Shown here: in pieces, positions 16,731 to 25,302 of the stretch
Numbering within the stretch: the first letter of the stretch is position 1
Layout of the letters: the number at the start of each line of letters is the position of its first letter
Notes under the pieces: model-generated
Seen by the model: the letters and a program-made list of their open reading frames with translations, nothing else
Databases searched by the model: none
What the model was told of the DNA's origin: nothing
Assembly (NCBI GenBank): GCA_947468275.1
Contig: CANIKO010000001.1
Span: forward strand, 1 to 64,000
Source of the DNA: Bacteroidota bacterium
Lineage (GTDB): Bacteria; Bacteroidota; Bacteroidia; NS11-12g; UBA9320
DNA length: 64,000 bases
Reading direction: 5' to 3'
Made by a program: the position numbers and the translations under genes

Positions 16731-19730
16731 TTGCTATTAAACTGCCACACATATTACAGCTTTTGCTACGGTACTTTTTCAATAGAAGGCCTGATACTCG
16801 AGGTACAAAAAAACGGGTATGATGCCTTTATGTTAACCGATATTAATAATACGTCGGCTTGTTTGGAAACCATTCGTTTATCGCAAACAGAAGAGTATAA
16901 AGATAAAATAAAACCCATTGTTGGTATTGATTTTAGAAACAATGCCCAACAACAATACATAGGAATTGCCCGAAACAATGAAGGCTTTCAGGAACTGAAC
17001 GAACACCTTTCCACCCATTTGCACAGTGGCGAAGATTTTGATGCTATTGCCCCCGAATTTAATAATGCTTTTATCATTTATCCCCTCAATGCTTACAAAA
17101 ACTGGAAGCTTAGAGACAATGAATTTATCGGTGTTTCGATAGCTGACCTGGCCACATTGCCTTTTTTATCGGCAAAACATCAGGCTAATATGTTGGTGGT
17201 TTTACAAACGGTAACCTTTGCCGGCAAAAGCCGCTTCAATGCCCACCGCCTGTTGCGGGCCATTGATACCAATACGTTATTGAGCAAACTGCCATTGGAA
17301 CAGCAAGCCAAAGGAATGGAAATAATGCTCCCTAAAGCGGAACTCTATGCTGCTTTTGCCGGCTACCCCACTATCATATCCAATACCGAACGGCTTATAA
17401 ACGATTGCTCCATTGATTTTACATACGGCAAACTGGCCAATAAAAATTTAAAGCATTACACAGGCAGTATAGCCGATGATGTTAACCTGTTGCGAAGCGA
17501 GTGTTTAAAAGGGTTACATTACCGCTACCCCAACCCCACTCCCGAAATTTTGCAACGCATAGACAAGGAACTGGATGTTATTACCCAACTCAATTTCTCC
17601 TCCTATTTTTTGATTAACTGGGATATTGTGAACTATGCCCAACGCCAAGGTTATTACTATGTGGGCCGGGGAAGCGGAGCCAATAGCATTTTGGCTTATC
17701 TGTTAGGAATTACGGATGTTGACCCCATTGAACTGGATTTATATTTTGAACGGTTTATAAATATTTACCGGCAAAATGCGCCTGATTTTGACATGGATTT
17801 TTCGTGGACCGACCGGGATGATATTGCCAATTATATTTTTAAAACCTTTAACCGAAACAATAATGTAGCATTGCTTGGGGCTTACAACACCTTTCAGCAT
17901 GATGCCGTAATCAGGGAATTGGGAAAAGTGTTTGGTTTGCCCCCCGGCGAAATTGACCGGTTGCAACTGGCAGCCAAATACCCCAACCCCAAAGTGGACG
18001 ACATTGGAAAATTTGTCATTCAGTACAGCCATTTAATTAAAGGTTTCCCCAGCCATTTAACGGTCCATTCCTGCGGTATCATTATTTCCGAAAATCCCAT
18101 CACCTGCTATACCGCCACCAGTATGATGCCCAAAGGCCACCCTACCACACAGTTCAGTATGGTGGAAGCTGAGGATGTAGGCTTGTATAAATTTGATATT
18201 CTTAGCCAGCGGGGTTTGGGTAAAATTAAAGATTGCATAAGTATCGTTAAAGAAAACAAAGGCGTTGACCTGGATATTCACAATGTGGCTGCGTTTAAAA
18301 ATGATGATGCTGTAAAAAAGCTATTGCGGGTGGGCAATACCATTGGGTGTTTTTATGTAGAATCTCCCGCCATGCGCATGTTGCTGGCCAAGTTGCAAGC
18401 CGATGATTATCTGCGACTGGTGGCAGCCAGTTCTATTATACGGCCGGGTGTGGCCAAAAGCGGTATGATGCGGGAGTATATTATACGCTACCGCGATGAA
18501 ACCCTTCGGGAAAAAGCCAGAGCGGCCATGCCTGCTTTGTATGATTTATTAAAGGAAACCTATGGCGTAATGGTGTATCAGGAAGATGTGTTAAAAATAG
18601 CCCATTATTTTGCAGGCCTCACGCTGGCCGAGGCTGATATACTTCGGCGAGGCATGTCGTGGAAATTTAAAGACCGTGTAGAATTTAAGGTAATAAAAGA
18701 GAAATTTTTTGACAACTGCCGCACCAAAGGCTATGACATGAAACAGGTGGCCGACATTTGGACACAGATTGAAACCTTTGCCAATTTTGCGTTTTCCAAA
18801 GGCCACTCGGCCAGTTATGCGGTGGAGAGTTATCAGGCATTGTTTCTTAAAGCCTATTATCCGCTGGAATATTTGGTGGCCACGCTTAATAATGGCGGCG
18901 GGTTTTACCGGCAGGAACTCTACATCCACGAAGCCCGTATGCACGGGGCCACTATTGTAGCACCCTGCCTCAACAATAGCAGTGCACTTTGCACCATACA
19001 GGGCAACACCATTTATCTTGGGCTGTGTATGATTGGCGAATTGCAACACCAAAACATTGTGCAAATTTTAGAAGAACGGCAGCAAGACGGACCGTTTCGC
19101 GATATGTATGATTTTGCCAAACGGGTGCCGCTGTCCATTGAGCAAATGCGGCTGCTTATACGAGCCAAAACATTTCAGTTTACCGGCCGCAATAAAAAGG
19201 AACTGCTATGGGAAATACACGCCATGCTGCAACCTGTAAAAACCCAAAAGCCCACAAAACAACTGTTTGAAACCGAAGTGAAAACCTGGAAACTCCCCAC
19301 GCTGATTGACTCCAAAGTGGATGAAGCCTTTGATGAAATAGAATTGCTGGGGTTTTCCTTGTGTTCGCCGTTTGAGTTATTAAAAGATACAATGCCTTGC
19401 CTGCTTACGGCTGCCGATTTAAAAACGTATTTGCATAAAAGAGTAATGATAGTGGGCTACCTTATTACCGTAAAATACACCCGAACCAGCAAAGGCGACC
19501 GCATGTATTTTGGCACCTTTATAGATACGGCAGGGCGGTGGATTGATACCGTTCATTTTCCGCCAAGTGCCAAAACCTGCCCGTTTACCGGGCCGGGCTG
19601 CTATGAGCTAAAGGGTAAAGTGGTGGAAGAATATGATTTTGTAAGTATAGAAGTGGAGTATATGAAACGCCTGGCTACGGTGGATAGGGAAACAATGGAT
19701 ACGAAAGTAAAAGAGGCGGGGGTGGTGTAA
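16731..19730 (+). CDS. DnaE-type DNA polymerase III alpha subunit, short error-prone form
   Basis: 999 residues, shorter than replicative DnaE (about 1160). The PHP domain at the N-terminus ('LLNCHTYYSFCYGTFS') is degenerate for metal binding. The polymerase palm has 'VGRGSGANSILAYLLGITDVDP' region signatures and the catalytic 'PDFDMDF' at about residues 350-356. A helix-hairpin-helix and an OB fold follow ('VMIVGYLITVKYTRTSKGD'). The TTG at 16731 directly follows an in-frame TAA, so no longer start is possible, and the first Met is too deep in the PHP domain. It partners dinB under the LexA-like repressor as a translesion cassette. Confidence 0.9.
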   Translation: MLLNCHTYYSFCYGTFSIEGLILEVQKNGYDAFMLTDINNTSACLETIRLSQTEEYKDKIKPIVGIDFRNNAQQQYIGIARNNEGFQELNEHLSTHLHSGEDFDAIAPEFNNAFIIYPLNAYKNWKLRDNEFIGVSIADLATLPFLSAKHQANMLVVLQTVTFAGKSRFNAHRLLRAIDTNTLLSKLPLEQQAKGMEIMLPKAELYAAFAGYPTIISNTERLINDCSIDFTYGKLANKNLKHYTGSIADDVNLLRSECLKGLHYRYPNPTPEILQRIDKELDVITQLNFSSYFLINWDIVNYAQRQGYYYVGRGSGANSILAYLLGITDVDPIELDLYFERFINIYRQNAPDFDMDFSWTDRDDIANYIFKTFNRNNNVALLGAYNTFQHDAVIRELGKVFGLPPGEIDRLQLAAKYPNPKVDDIGKFVIQYSHLIKGFPSHLTVHSCGIIISENPITCYTATSMMPKGHPTTQFSMVEAEDVGLYKFDILSQRGLGKIKDCISIVKENKGVDLDIHNVAAFKNDDAVKKLLRVGNTIGCFYVESPAMRMLLAKLQADDYLRLVAASSIIRPGVAKSGMMREYIIRYRDETLREKARAAMPALYDLLKETYGVMVYQEDVLKIAHYFAGLTLAEADILRRGMSWKFKDRVEFKVIKEKFFDNCRTKGYDMKQVADIWTQIETFANFAFSKGHSASYAVESYQALFLKAYYPLEYLVATLNNGGGFYRQELYIHEARMHGATIVAPCLNNSSALCTIQGNTIYLGLCMIGELQHQNIVQILEERQQDGPFRDMYDFAKRVPLSIEQMRLLIRAKTFQFTGRNKKELLWEIHAMLQPVKTQKPTKQLFETEVKTWKLPTLIDSKVDEAFDEIELLGFSLCSPFELLKDTMPCLLTAADLKTYLHKRVMIVGYLITVKYTRTSKGDRMYFGTFIDTAGRWIDTVHFPPSAKTCPFTGPGCYELKGKVVEEYDFVSIEVEYMKRLATVDRETMDTKVKEAGVV

Positions 19731-19739
19731 TAATAATTT

Positions 19740-20015
19740 GCTGGTGCGAGTTTTTAACTCGTTCCTCAGCCTTTATTTATGGTTACGAGTTGCAAACTCG
19801 CACCAGCATGGGAAGTGAAGGAGGCGAGAATAAAGTAAGTAATTTAAATGCCTTATTATTCTTAGTTGATTTAAATCAGCGTTGTAAACGCTTGTCTCAT
19901 AAATCCTCGTTGCAAACGAGGACTAGCTTGGGGGTAATCATAATTTGCTAGGCGAGTTTTTAACTCGTTCCTCAACTGTTATTTTAATGGTTACAAGTTG
20001 AAATTTCGCACCAGC
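19740..20015. repeat. Cluster of foldback repeats with GTTNNNAAC cores
   Basis: Element 1 (19740-19807) has 14-bp perfect terminal inverted repeats GCTGGTGCGAGTTT / AAACTCGCACCAGC. Each arm contains its own mini-palindrome (CGAGTT-TTT-AACTCG and CGAGTT-GCA-AACTCG), so it can fold as a cloverleaf. Element 2 (19946-20015) is a degraded copy. Between them lie the palindromes AGCGTTGTAAACGCT (about 19878) and CCTCGTTGCAAACGAGG (19905-19921). No gene is present in this 300-base gap. Confidence 0.78.
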
Positions 20016-20033
20016 GGGGAATCAACGAATTGA

Positions 20034-20648
20034 TTATAGAAGGATAGCGATCAATTCGATTGGTATTTGCTTGAAATCGTCTATTGGTCCGAGATTTAGC
20101 CAATGGCTTTCATAATCGGGCGGCAGTATTACCGGCATGCGTTTTTTTGTATTGTGTATTTCGGCCATCATTTCATTGGCCCCAGTGGTTACAATTGTAT
20201 AGGTGCGGTAGGTTTCACCAGTTTGCTTGTTGGTGTAATCACTGTAGATGCCTGCAAAGGCAAACAGTTCCTGATTGGGGATAGTGATAAAATACTTTTC
20301 CTTTTGCTTGCCTTTTTTATCCAGCCATTTCCATTCATAAAATCCGTCGGCAATAATAAGGCAGCGGTTTTTTACATAATTTTTAAACGAAGGCAATTCG
20401 GTAATGGTTTCAATTTTGGCGTTCAGGGTGTTTTTTTGAAACGAGGTGTCTTTAGCCCATGAAGGAAAGAGGCCCCATTGTGCCAGGGTAATAAAATTAC
20501 TGTCGTCCACCGGAATAATTGGGGTAAAATTATGAGAGAAACCGAGATTAGCCGTCATAGGGTGAAACTCCAAACCTAATTTAAACTGGTGGTTAAAATG
20601 CTTTTGAATATCCTGTTCCTCTTTTTGAATACTGGTGGTGTAGCACAT
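20034..20648 (-). CDS. yedK: SOS response-associated peptidase (SRAP; YedK/HMCES)
   Basis: The start at 20648 gives Met-Cys-Tyr at the N-terminus. Cys2 becomes the N-terminal residue that crosslinks to abasic sites, so this start is preferred to one nine codons earlier. Other active-site elements: Asn and Glu in 'NAKIETITELPSF', Glu in 'LIIADGFYEWKW', and His in 'EIHNTKKRMPVIL'. SRAP proteins shield abasic sites in single-stranded DNA by forming a thiazolidine DNA-protein crosslink. It lies just after the translesion polymerase genes, in the opposite direction. Confidence 0.93.
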   Translation of the reverse strand: MCYTTSIQKEEQDIQKHFNHQFKLGLEFHPMTANLGFSHNFTPIIPVDDSNFITLAQWGLFPSWAKDTSFQKNTLNAKIETITELPSFKNYVKNRCLIIADGFYEWKWLDKKGKQKEKYFITIPNQELFAFAGIYSDYTNKQTGETYRTYTIVTTGANEMMAEIHNTKKRMPVILPPDYESHWLNLGPIDDFKQIPIELIAILL

Positions 20649-20757
20649 GATTTTTTTTAAACAATTACCTTTCAAAAATACTAAAAATTTGATTTTATGA
20701 ATTGAAATGCGGAATGTATGAAACTTCCGGAAACGGTGGACAGGGAGGCATTATAAA

Positions 20758-21012
20758 TTGGGTAGCCCCTACGGGGCAAAAAAGCAACTATTGGTCTTTT
20801 CTACAAATAGGTAGCCCTTACAGGGCAATAGGTTGATGACGTTTATCCTTGTTTTTTTTTAAATACTTTATGGTAATTATCCTTTCAGCCTTAAAGAACA
20901 ACAGATTTTGAATGTTTTATTTTTCTATTTTAAAAAATGCCGCATAGCGGCTACCTGTTTGTAGAAGATTGTTTAATTTAAAATTATGCCCCGCAGGGGC
21001 TACCCCAATGGC
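20758..21012. repeat. Palindromic intergenic repeats (REP-like), cluster 2
   Basis: Four more copies of the element at 12528-12633. Two are on the minus strand (GGTAGCCCCTACGGGGC at 20761-20777, GGTAGCCCTTACAGGGC at 20810-20826). Two are on the plus strand (GCCGCATAGCGGC-TACCTGTTTGTAG from 20939, GCCCCGCAGGGGC-TACCCC from 20988). The heads point towards each other. Nothing else is seen between the SRAP and carotenoid genes. Confidence 0.8.
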
Positions 21013-21089
21013 AGAAGGATAATAATATCATTTTGTTTTCCTTTAACCAATGAATTTAGTTTAAAGGGCTTTTGTAATAGGAAATCAGA

Positions 21090-21785
21090 CTAAGCCTTTT
21101 TATTCTGTTTGCTTTTAAAAAATTCAAAAAAGAAGATATTTAATACGATTAATTCAAATCCATAAAAAATATCTTCGATAGGAATGGTTAGCAATCGGAA
21201 GTTTAGATTTTCGGTATTATTATACCAAACCACCGGATTTTCAAGGCCTGTTCCGGTAAGTATTCCGTTTACAATAAAAAAAGGAATTAGCAGAATTGGG
21301 TATATGCTTAAAAGTTTACCCAGCCAATTAACCTTAATACCAAATTTTAAAACCAGGAGCAGAGTAGCCAAACTGATAAACGTAGTTGAGGTATATAAAT
21401 GGTTATAAAAAAGTGTACCTAAACTATATAACAAAGCTGCAAGAATAATGATTAGAAGAGATTCTGCTTTTTCAAGACTGTTAAGTTTAAAAAACAGTGT
21501 GAGGCAATGATAAGTAAACACGCAGGCATAGGGAATACAAATAAAAAACAGAACTTCTTCAATGGGTAAATTATAAAAATAAATGCCAGTAATATAATCG
21601 GGATTAAAGCCCCAAACTCCTATTTTGGTAAAGGCTATATCCCAAAGTATAAAGATACTTGCCACTATACTATTAGCAAGTAAGAAGGGTTTCCAATATT
21701 TATAAAAATTAAGTTTTGGGTGAAATGAAAAAAGAAAAGGGACAATTACTGTAAAAAAATTGATGAGAAGGTAAAGGGTTTTCAT
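21090..21785 (-). CDS. crtYcd: Lycopene beta-cyclase, CrtYcd-type membrane protein
   Basis: About 231 residues with six to seven membrane helices in two similar halves. Each half carries the lycopene-cyclase-domain pattern: 'GIYFYNLPIEEVLFFICIPY' (PxEE) in the first and 'LLTIPIEDIFYGFELIVLN' (PxED) in the second. The Met at 21785 is chosen because it starts the first helix and leaves a 4-base gap after crtZ; an upstream extension would overlap crtZ. It cyclises lycopene to beta-carotene and is the last gene of the carotenoid operon. Confidence 0.88.
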   Translation of the reverse strand: MKTLYLLINFFTVIVPFLFSFHPKLNFYKYWKPFLLANSIVASIFILWDIAFTKIGVWGFNPDYITGIYFYNLPIEEVLFFICIPYACVFTYHCLTLFFKLNSLEKAESLLIIILAALLYSLGTLFYNHLYTSTTFISLATLLLVLKFGIKVNWLGKLLSIYPILLIPFFIVNGILTGTGLENPVVWYNNTENLNFRLLTIPIEDIFYGFELIVLNIFFFEFFKSKQNKKA

Positions 21786-21789
21786 GCAT

Positions 21790-22254
21790 TTACTTAGAAT
21801 TTGGATTCCGAAAATACTTGAATGGAACCCATAACATTCCAAAGCATTCACCGTGTTCTTTGCTCAAATGTTTGTGGTGCATTTTATGGGCTCGTCTGAT
21901 TGCTTTAAAATAATTTGTATCCAGGTTTCTAATTATTTTAAACCTCTGATGAATAAAAATATCATGAACAAAAAAGTAGGTAAACCCATAGATTGTAATT
22001 CCTAATCCTATCCAAAAAAGAAAATTATAATTGTGTTGCATGCCAAAAAATAGTCCGGCAATTCCGGGTAAGGCAAAGATTAAAAAGAAATAATCGTTCT
22101 TTTCAAAGAAACCATAGACATCTTTTTTATGATGGTCGCGGTGCAATGACCACAGTAAACCATGCATAACAAATTTATGGGTAAACCATGCCACACATTC
22201 CATACTCAGGAAGGCAGATAAAACAATTAAAAAATTAGTAACCGCTGACAACAT
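21790..22254 (-). CDS. crtZ: Beta-carotene hydroxylase (CrtZ)
   Basis: 154 residues of the fatty-acid-hydroxylase/sterol-desaturase superfamily. It has four membrane helices and the histidine clusters 'HKFVMH', 'HRDHHKKD', 'HDIFIHQRF' and 'HKMHHKHL' that bind the di-iron centre. It adds 3- and 3'-hydroxyl groups to beta-carotene to give zeaxanthin. It lies in the crt operon, 48 bases after the 166-residue gene. Confidence 0.92.
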   Translation of the reverse strand: MLSAVTNFLIVLSAFLSMECVAWFTHKFVMHGLLWSLHRDHHKKDVYGFFEKNDYFFLIFALPGIAGLFFGMQHNYNFLFWIGLGITIYGFTYFFVHDIFIHQRFKIIRNLDTNYFKAIRRAHKMHHKHLSKEHGECFGMLWVPFKYFRNPNSK

Positions 22255-22302
22255 TTTTATTTTTTTTTGTAAAATTAATAGTGTGCAAATATATTTTTAA
22301 AC

Positions 22303-22803
22303 TCATTTAATTAAGTTTAGTTTTTCGGTGGATGTAAGGTGTTCTGAATTTTTTAAAAAGGATACAATTAGTTCTTTGAGTTCAGTATCCTTTATATCTG
22401 AAATTGAATTTATAAGAATCTGTTTATCGCTTTTAATGGAGGATTTATACCCCAAAAGTGAGGGGGCTTTAGTTTGAACAGAAAATCGAAGAAATCGTAG
22501 TTCTATATTTTTACTTTCAGCTTTAATGCATTTTTCCAACAAATTTTTTCCTTCGTTAAAGTTTGAGAGTTTACTATAGGGATTAATAACATAATTAGCC
22601 ATCATCATTCTAGCACAGGCTTTGTAACCACCAAGCAATGCATTATTTTTTTCATTGTATATATCTAAAAGCGTAAGGATTTTATGACAAGATTGGGATT
22701 CATAGGCTGCTTTTTGGTATAGATTTCTAACTTCAGTTGTTGATGGAACCATTGCAAAAGTTTTAAATGACGATAATAGCATTAACAGAAATAAATTCTT
22801 CAT
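22303..22803 (-). CDS. Exported helical protein of the carotenoid operon, unknown function
   Basis: 166 residues with a short signal peptide (MKNLFLLMLLSSFKTFA) and an alpha-helical, TPR-like body ('LYQKAAYESQSCHKILTLL', 'NEGKNLLEKCIKAESKNIE', 'LRFLRFSVQTKAPSLLGY'). Its start overlaps the crtB stop by four bases (ATGA), so it is translated together with the carotenoid enzymes. Similar 150-170-residue proteins occur, from memory, beside crt genes in other Bacteroidota. No catalytic residues are evident; a role in carotenoid placement or enzyme scaffolding is speculation. Confidence 0.72.
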   Translation of the reverse strand: MKNLFLLMLLSSFKTFAMVPSTTEVRNLYQKAAYESQSCHKILTLLDIYNEKNNALLGGYKACARMMMANYVINPYSKLSNFNEGKNLLEKCIKAESKNIELRFLRFSVQTKAPSLLGYKSSIKSDKQILINSISDIKDTELKELIVSFLKNSEHLTSTEKLNLIK

Positions 22804-23636
22804 AAAAGATTCATTTTGTATTGCACCATGCTGTTAAGCATTAACCCTATTTTTTTTCCATTACTTATTCTAATTCTTTCAGTCAAAACTTTATGGGCAG
22901 GCACTGTTTTTATTTTTTTGAACAACGAATAATAATAAACATATGCCAGGTAAACGCCACCACGAGAAGATGCAGGCAATTTTTTAATGCCAATTAATGC
23001 CTCGTTAAAATCAATTTGTATTTCATTCTCAATTTCTTTTTTAGCATGTGTGGTAAATTTTGTAATGTCAATATTTGGAAAATAGGAGCGGCCCAAATCC
23101 TGATAGTCCGCTTTGAGATCTCTTAAAAAATTGATTTTTTGGAAGGCTGCTCCTAGTTTCATAGAATAAGGTTTAAGCTCCTCGTACATTATTTTATTTC
23201 CCTCAGTAAAAACGTGAAGACACATTAAACCCACTACCTCTGCTGAGCCCAAAATGTATTGTTCATATTTGTCTTTGGAGTAATTGGTTTTTTCTAAATC
23301 CATTTCCATGCTATAGAGGAAGGTATCTATTAAATCGTGGTTTATCTTATATTGATTAACCACCTGTTGAAATGAATTTAAAATAGGGTTTAGGGATATG
23401 CCTTTGTATATCGCTTCATACGTGTCGGTTTTAAATTTTTCTAATAAATATTTTTTGTCGTACCCTTCAAAACTATCGACAATTTCATCTGCAAATCTTA
23501 CAAAACCATAAATAGCATAAATAGGGTTTCGCAGTCGATGATTTAGGAAATATATTCCTAATGAAAAGCTAGTGCTATATGAAGTTGTAGTTAATTTACT
23601 GCATTTGGCAGAGACTTCATCAAAGAGTGATTTCAT
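22800..23636 (-). CDS. crtB: Phytoene synthase
   Basis: 278 residues of the squalene/phytoene synthase family. It has the first Asp-rich motif 'RFADEIVDSF' (DxxxD) at about residue 47-54 and the second 'INFLRDLKADYQDLGRSYFP' around residue 165-180. It joins two geranylgeranyl diphosphates to phytoene. Its ATG overlaps the crtI stop by four bases, and its own stop overlaps the next gene, showing tight coupling. Confidence 0.93.
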   Translation of the reverse strand: MKSLFDEVSAKCSKLTTTSYSTSFSLGIYFLNHRLRNPIYAIYGFVRFADEIVDSFEGYDKKYLLEKFKTDTYEAIYKGISLNPILNSFQQVVNQYKINHDLIDTFLYSMEMDLEKTNYSKDKYEQYILGSAEVVGLMCLHVFTEGNKIMYEELKPYSMKLGAAFQKINFLRDLKADYQDLGRSYFPNIDITKFTTHAKKEIENEIQIDFNEALIGIKKLPASSRGGVYLAYVYYYSLFKKIKTVPAHKVLTERIRISNGKKIGLMLNSMVQYKMNLL

Positions 23637-25111
23637 GTGTTTTTTATATGTTTTAGTAATTGTGTAGCGGCTACTTTACCTGAAATAATAGACGGCGGAA
23701 CGCCTGGTCCAGGAACTGTGAGTTGACCGGTATAAAAGAGGTTTTTTATTTTTTTATTTCTAATTTTAGGTTTTAGATTAGCAGTTTGTTTGAGTGTGTT
23801 GGCAAGTCCATAAGCATTTCCTTTAAAGGAATTGTAGTCTAATATGAAATCGTTTACACAATAGCTTTTTTTGTAATCAATATGGCTTTTGATTTCTTGT
23901 CCAGTTTGTTTTTCCAATCGTTCTAATATTATATTGAAGTACTTTTCCCTAAGTTCTTCGGTATCTTTTAATCCCGTGGCAATAGGCATTAGTAGGAATA
24001 AATTTTCGTGTCCGGTTGGAGCTATTTCATTATCCGTTTTGGATGGACAGCAAACATAAAATAGTGGCTTGGTCGGCCATTGTGGAGTTTTGTAAATTTC
24101 TTTGGAGTGTAAATCTAAATCTTCATCAAAAAATAAAGTATGGTGTTCCAAAGAATTGATTCGTTTATTAACACCTAGATAAAAAATCAAAGAGGATGGT
24201 GCAAAGGTTTTTTTATCCCAGTATGCTTCGGTATAATTTCTATATTCAACTGGCAATAATTTGCTTTCAACGTGATGATAATCAGCTGAGGCAACTACTG
24301 CGTCACATTCAAATTCTTTGCCATTGTAAATAATCTTACTCGCCTGATTATTTTCAATTTCAATTTTTTCAACTGGAGAATTATAATGAAAGATAACACC
24401 ATTTCTTTTCGCTACTTCTGTCATACCATCTATCACTTTTCCAAACCCCCCCATTGGATAATAGGTCCCTAATTTTAGTCCTGCATAATTCATTAGACTA
24501 TACAAAGCTGGTGTTTCACTTGGCATAGCACCTAAAAATAATACAGGAAATTCCATCAAAGCAATAAGTTTTGGGTTCGAAAAATACTTCCTAACATGTT
24601 TGCTAAAGGAGGAAAATACTTGTAAACGAAAGGCGCCTTTTATAAGGTCCAAGTCAATAAATTCAGTAACTGACAGCCCTGGTTTATAAACGATATTCTC
24701 AATTCCAGTTTTATATTTGTATTCGGCTTCCACCATAAATTTATTAAGTTGAGTAGAACTTCCTTGCTCCATAGATTCAAATAAATCACATAATTCATCG
24801 TAGTTTTCAGGAATACTCATTGTGTCATTTTTACCAAATACAATTTCAAATGACGGGTTCAGTAATTTTAAGTCATAAAAGTCGGAAACTGAAAAACCGA
24901 AGTCCTTAAAAAACGTTTCAAATACATTCGGCATCCAATACCAGCTCGGTCCCATATCAAATACATAACCTGATTCTGTTTTTAGTTGCCTTGCTCTTCC
25001 TCCACCCTGTATGTTTTTCTCAAAAACATGGACCTCGTTACCTGCTGCAGCTAAATAGGCAGCGGCACTTAATCCTGAAAACCCAGATCCTATTATGGCT
25101 ATTTTGTGCAT
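23633..25111 (-). CDS. crtI: Phytoene desaturase
   Basis: About 492 residues. FAD-binding Rossmann motif at the N-terminus ('IAIIGSGFSGLSAAAYLAAA', then 'VHVFEKN'), the conserved 'YVFDMGPSWYWMP' and the C-terminal 'NLFYTGQLTVPGPGVPPSII' signature of CrtI-type desaturases. It converts phytoene to lycopene in four steps. The Met at 25111 starts the flavin motif directly and is preferred over one 12 codons upstream. First gene of the crt operon; its promoter lies in the 190-base divergent gap before the MBL/rhodanese gene. Confidence 0.94.
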   Translation of the reverse strand: MHKIAIIGSGFSGLSAAAYLAAAGNEVHVFEKNIQGGGRARQLKTESGYVFDMGPSWYWMPNVFETFFKDFGFSVSDFYDLKLLNPSFEIVFGKNDTMSIPENYDELCDLFESMEQGSSTQLNKFMVEAEYKYKTGIENIVYKPGLSVTEFIDLDLIKGAFRLQVFSSFSKHVRKYFSNPKLIALMEFPVLFLGAMPSETPALYSLMNYAGLKLGTYYPMGGFGKVIDGMTEVAKRNGVIFHYNSPVEKIEIENNQASKIIYNGKEFECDAVVASADYHHVESKLLPVEYRNYTEAYWDKKTFAPSSLIFYLGVNKRINSLEHHTLFFDEDLDLHSKEIYKTPQWPTKPLFYVCCPSKTDNEIAPTGHENLFLLMPIATGLKDTEELREKYFNIILERLEKQTGQEIKSHIDYKKSYCVNDFILDYNSFKGNAYGLANTLKQTANLKPKIRNKKIKNLFYTGQLTVPGPGVPPSIISGKVAATQLLKHIKNT

Positions 25112-25286
25112 TTTATTGTTTAGCGAAATATTTAAATGATTAAACAAAAATATGGCGTTATTGTTTTTAATTCAAGGAAAAAAAATAGAATTAGCTGTTT
25201 TTTTTAATGGGGGGTGTTATGCATTGAATGATTTGAGACTGATTAAAATCATATAAAGATAAAAAGGCCTTAAAATAAAATTAAGA

Positions 25287-25294
25287 TATTTTTG
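25287..25294 (+). promoter_or_regulatory. Candidate Bacteroidota -7 box
   Basis: TATTTTTG fits the Bacteroidota -7 consensus TAnnTTTG and lies 8 bases before the ATG at 25303, implying a very short leader. No clear -33 TTTG is seen. Confidence 0.35.
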
Positions 25295-25302
25295 CCAAAT
25301 CG

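Noticed and set aside
18591-19064. 157-codon minus-strand frame inside the DnaE-type gene
   Set aside because: Antisense shadow of a conserved polymerase gene; no motif or start signal.
20758-21012. Palindromic repeats considered as CRISPR or as terminators
   Set aside because: Spacing is irregular, orientation mixed, no cas genes, and no T-runs follow the stems.
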